Positions 62,647 to 64,000 of a DNA stretch of 64,000 nt are shown one piece after another. The first letter of the stretch is position 1. Every line of letters begins with the position of its first letter. The position numbers and the translations under genes are program-made. The notes beneath the pieces are model-generated. The model did no database searches. It saw only the letters and a program-made list of their open reading frames with translations, and had not been told where the DNA came from. Source of the stretch: Roseivirga sp. (GTDB lineage Bacteria > Bacteroidota > Bacteroidia > Cytophagales > Cyclobacteriaceae); NCBI GenBank assembly GCA_029262895.1, contig JAJCYM010000062.1, forward strand, positions 1-64,000, given 5' to 3'.

Positions 62647-64000
62647 ATGGAACCGAAAGATACTAAGCCCATGGACGAAAGCAGCAAGCTTAGACGTTGG
62701 GTGTCAAACCTCCAATTAGAAAGCTGGCAGCTCGAATTACTGATTACAGGTTTCTCGATTTTTCTACTCGTTGGCAGTATTGACGCATATGATGTTTTCA
62801 GACGTGAATTCGTGTTTAATAAGCTTCGCCCGGATGCCGGGGTAATCAACCCTATCGTAGTTGTTGCCATCAGTTTTGTAGTCAATTCAATTCCGCTAAT
62901 TTTAAATTTTTTACTCATTAACCTGCTTGTTCACCTATTGCTGAGAGGTTTTTGGATTGGAATTGTTGGGCTCAGTTCGGTTTCGTCAACCATCTATTTT
63001 GACAAACTTAACCTCAAGGGGGCATTCAGGAAATTTATTCCTAAAAAAGTAAAAAGTCTTGATGAGCTAATAGTCTATCTGGACAAAATTTCCAGCGTAA
63101 TTTTCGCCTACACTTATCTGTTGGTATTTTCCATTTTGTCGGTGGTAATAGTGACAAGCATTATTTTTTCCTTGCTTGGACTATCTACGTGGGTAGCTAC
63201 CCTAAATGTGAATAATGGACTAATCACAATTCTAAGCCTTCTGATTTTCATATTGATTTTTCTTGTGATCTTGGGGGCAATCATTTTTTTTCTGGATACG
63301 TTGCTTTTCAGCGCATTCAAAAAATCTAAGTGGTTTAATGTGATCTATTTTCCGATTTATAGATTCTTTTCGGTTGTATCATTTTCTATTCTATATCGAT
63401 CCATTTATTATCACCTCATCACTAATTTCAAGAGAAAGCAAATTGTCGGAGTGGCCTTAATATTGTTGGTGTTTTTCTTTCTCTCACAGCGGGTGTCAGG
63501 ATGGGACAATTATAAATTTTATCCCACAGGTGATGTCATATCAGAACATCTCATGTCCGGAAACGCCTACGATGATACAAGGAATGACACCTACATAGGT
63601 AAAGCGAGTATTCCCTCAAAGTTTGTAGATAATGGCTATCTGGAGTTGTTTATAAGATATGAGGCGGCCGACAATTCCCTGCTGACCTTTCTGTGCCCAT
63701 CAGCCCAGGGGCTGAGCCGTGAAATAAGCATAAGTGACGGTTTTAAAGCTGGTGTTGAAGTGCAGAAAGACTCTACGGTAGATATTAATGAATTACTGAA
63801 TCAAGGAGAGTCATATGCTGATTTGGTAAAGCTGTCGATTGATTGCGTATCTGAGTTATACGAAATTTGGATTGATGGAGAGAAAACTGAAACTGATGGA
63901 TTCATGTATCATTCACATACCAACAGAGGAGAGAAGGGTTACCTGACTGTATTGGATATTGAGGCATTGAGTAGGGGGCATCACCTTTTGGAAATTAGGA
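62647..64000 (+). CDS. Large membrane protein, unknown; truncated by the window end
   Basis: An open frame of 451 codons from ATG 62647 (or ATG 62671) reaches the window edge without a stop. About seven hydrophobic helices in the first 310 residues (LLITGFSIFLLVGSID, VVAISFVVNSIPLILNFLLI, TILSLLIFILIFLVILGAII, ALILLVFFFLS) are followed by a soluble, beta-rich extracellular or periplasmic domain from about 320 onward (VDNGYLELFIRYEAADNSLL). No known family recognised. It follows the AraC gene by 70 bases in the same direction. Confidence 0.7.
   Translation, partial: MEPKDTKPMDESSKLRRWVSNLQLESWQLELLITGFSIFLLVGSIDAYDVFRREFVFNKLRPDAGVINPIVVVAISFVVNSIPLILNFLLINLLVHLLLRGFWIGIVGLSSVSSTIYFDKLNLKGAFRKFIPKKVKSLDELIVYLDKISSVIFAYTYLLVFSILSVVIVTSIIFSLLGLSTWVATLNVNNGLITILSLLIFILIFLVILGAIIFFLDTLLFSAFKKSKWFNVIYFPIYRFFSVVSFSILYRSIYYHLITNFKRKQIVGVALILLVFFFLSQRVSGWDNYKFYPTGDVISEHLMSGNAYDDTRNDTYIGKASIPSKFVDNGYLELFIRYEAADNSLLTFLCPSAQGLSREISISDGFKAGVEVQKDSTVDINELLNQGESYADLVKLSIDCVSELYEIWIDGEKTETDGFMYHSHTNRGEKGYLTVLDIEALSRGHHLLEIR

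Overview
The window reads as chromosomal DNA from a Bacteroidota bacterium, most likely a marine or soil Cytophagales member of the Roseivirga/Fulvivirga type. The reasons are a 2387-residue SprA (type IX secretion outer-membrane translocon), a type A T9SS sorting domain, DUF4837 and DUF4292 lipoproteins, Thermus-type NADP isocitrate dehydrogenase, SDR-type threonine dehydrogenase, FadL-like and PorT-like outer-membrane barrels, and promoter elements of the TTTG / TAnnTTTG Bacteroidota type. Genus-level placement is an inference. Base composition looks even and moderately AT-rich, except for a more AT-rich accessory patch at about 27-32 kb.

Layout. 1-4.4 kb (+): the 3' end of an FAD oxidoreductase, a TolB-like/outer-membrane barrel protein and the YicC RNase. 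4.6-24.9 kb (-): a long envelope cluster. Read in the minus direction it runs crotonase, flippase, TPR protein, DUF4292 lipoprotein, EnvC-like factor, TatA, LysM lytic transglycosylase, DUF4837 lipoprotein, ruvA, sprA, gcvH, VanZ-like protein and three tandem TonB paralogs. 25.1-26.6 kb (+): isocitrate dehydrogenase. 26.6-32.1 kb (-): accessory region of small unknown membrane and soluble proteins, with hairpins, a decayed gene copy and two proteins sharing a beta-rich domain. 32.2-34.9 kb: tdh and kbl, divergent, which together convert threonine to glycine and acetyl-CoA. 34.9-38.7 kb: cdaA and folP (-) back to back with DUF1599, DoxX-like and aroK genes (+). 38.7-42.1 kb (-): FadL-like barrel and a Ser/Arg-repeat lipoprotein. 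42.2-45.2 kb (+): proS and the NfeD/flotillin pair. 45.3-48.9 kb (-): WG-repeat protein and hemA. 49-52 kb (+): helix-hairpin-helix protein, nnr, and a protein that is little more than a signal peptide plus a T9SS sorting domain. 52-57.3 kb: asnS (-), rpoN, a PAP2-like protein and a PaaG-like crotonase (+), then a PorT-like barrel (-). 57.4-57.9 kb: tRNA-Arg(ACG), followed by a terminator, a 25-bp-arm inverted repeat and three 131/132-bp tandem repeats. 58-64 kb: small membrane protein (-), FtsX/MacB-type permease, AraC regulator and a truncated membrane protein (+).

Most genes are housekeeping or envelope functions. The least explained parts are the 27-32 kb accessory block (paralogous beta-domain proteins, a relic gene, repeated hairpins), the structured repeat array behind tRNA-Arg, the TonB triplication with acidic linkers, the cargo-less T9SS sorting-domain protein, and a dispersed 24-bp intergenic repeat present at least three times. 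No CRISPR array, insertion sequence, prophage or rRNA gene was seen. All functional calls come from reading the translated sequence and recalled family features; no database search was run.
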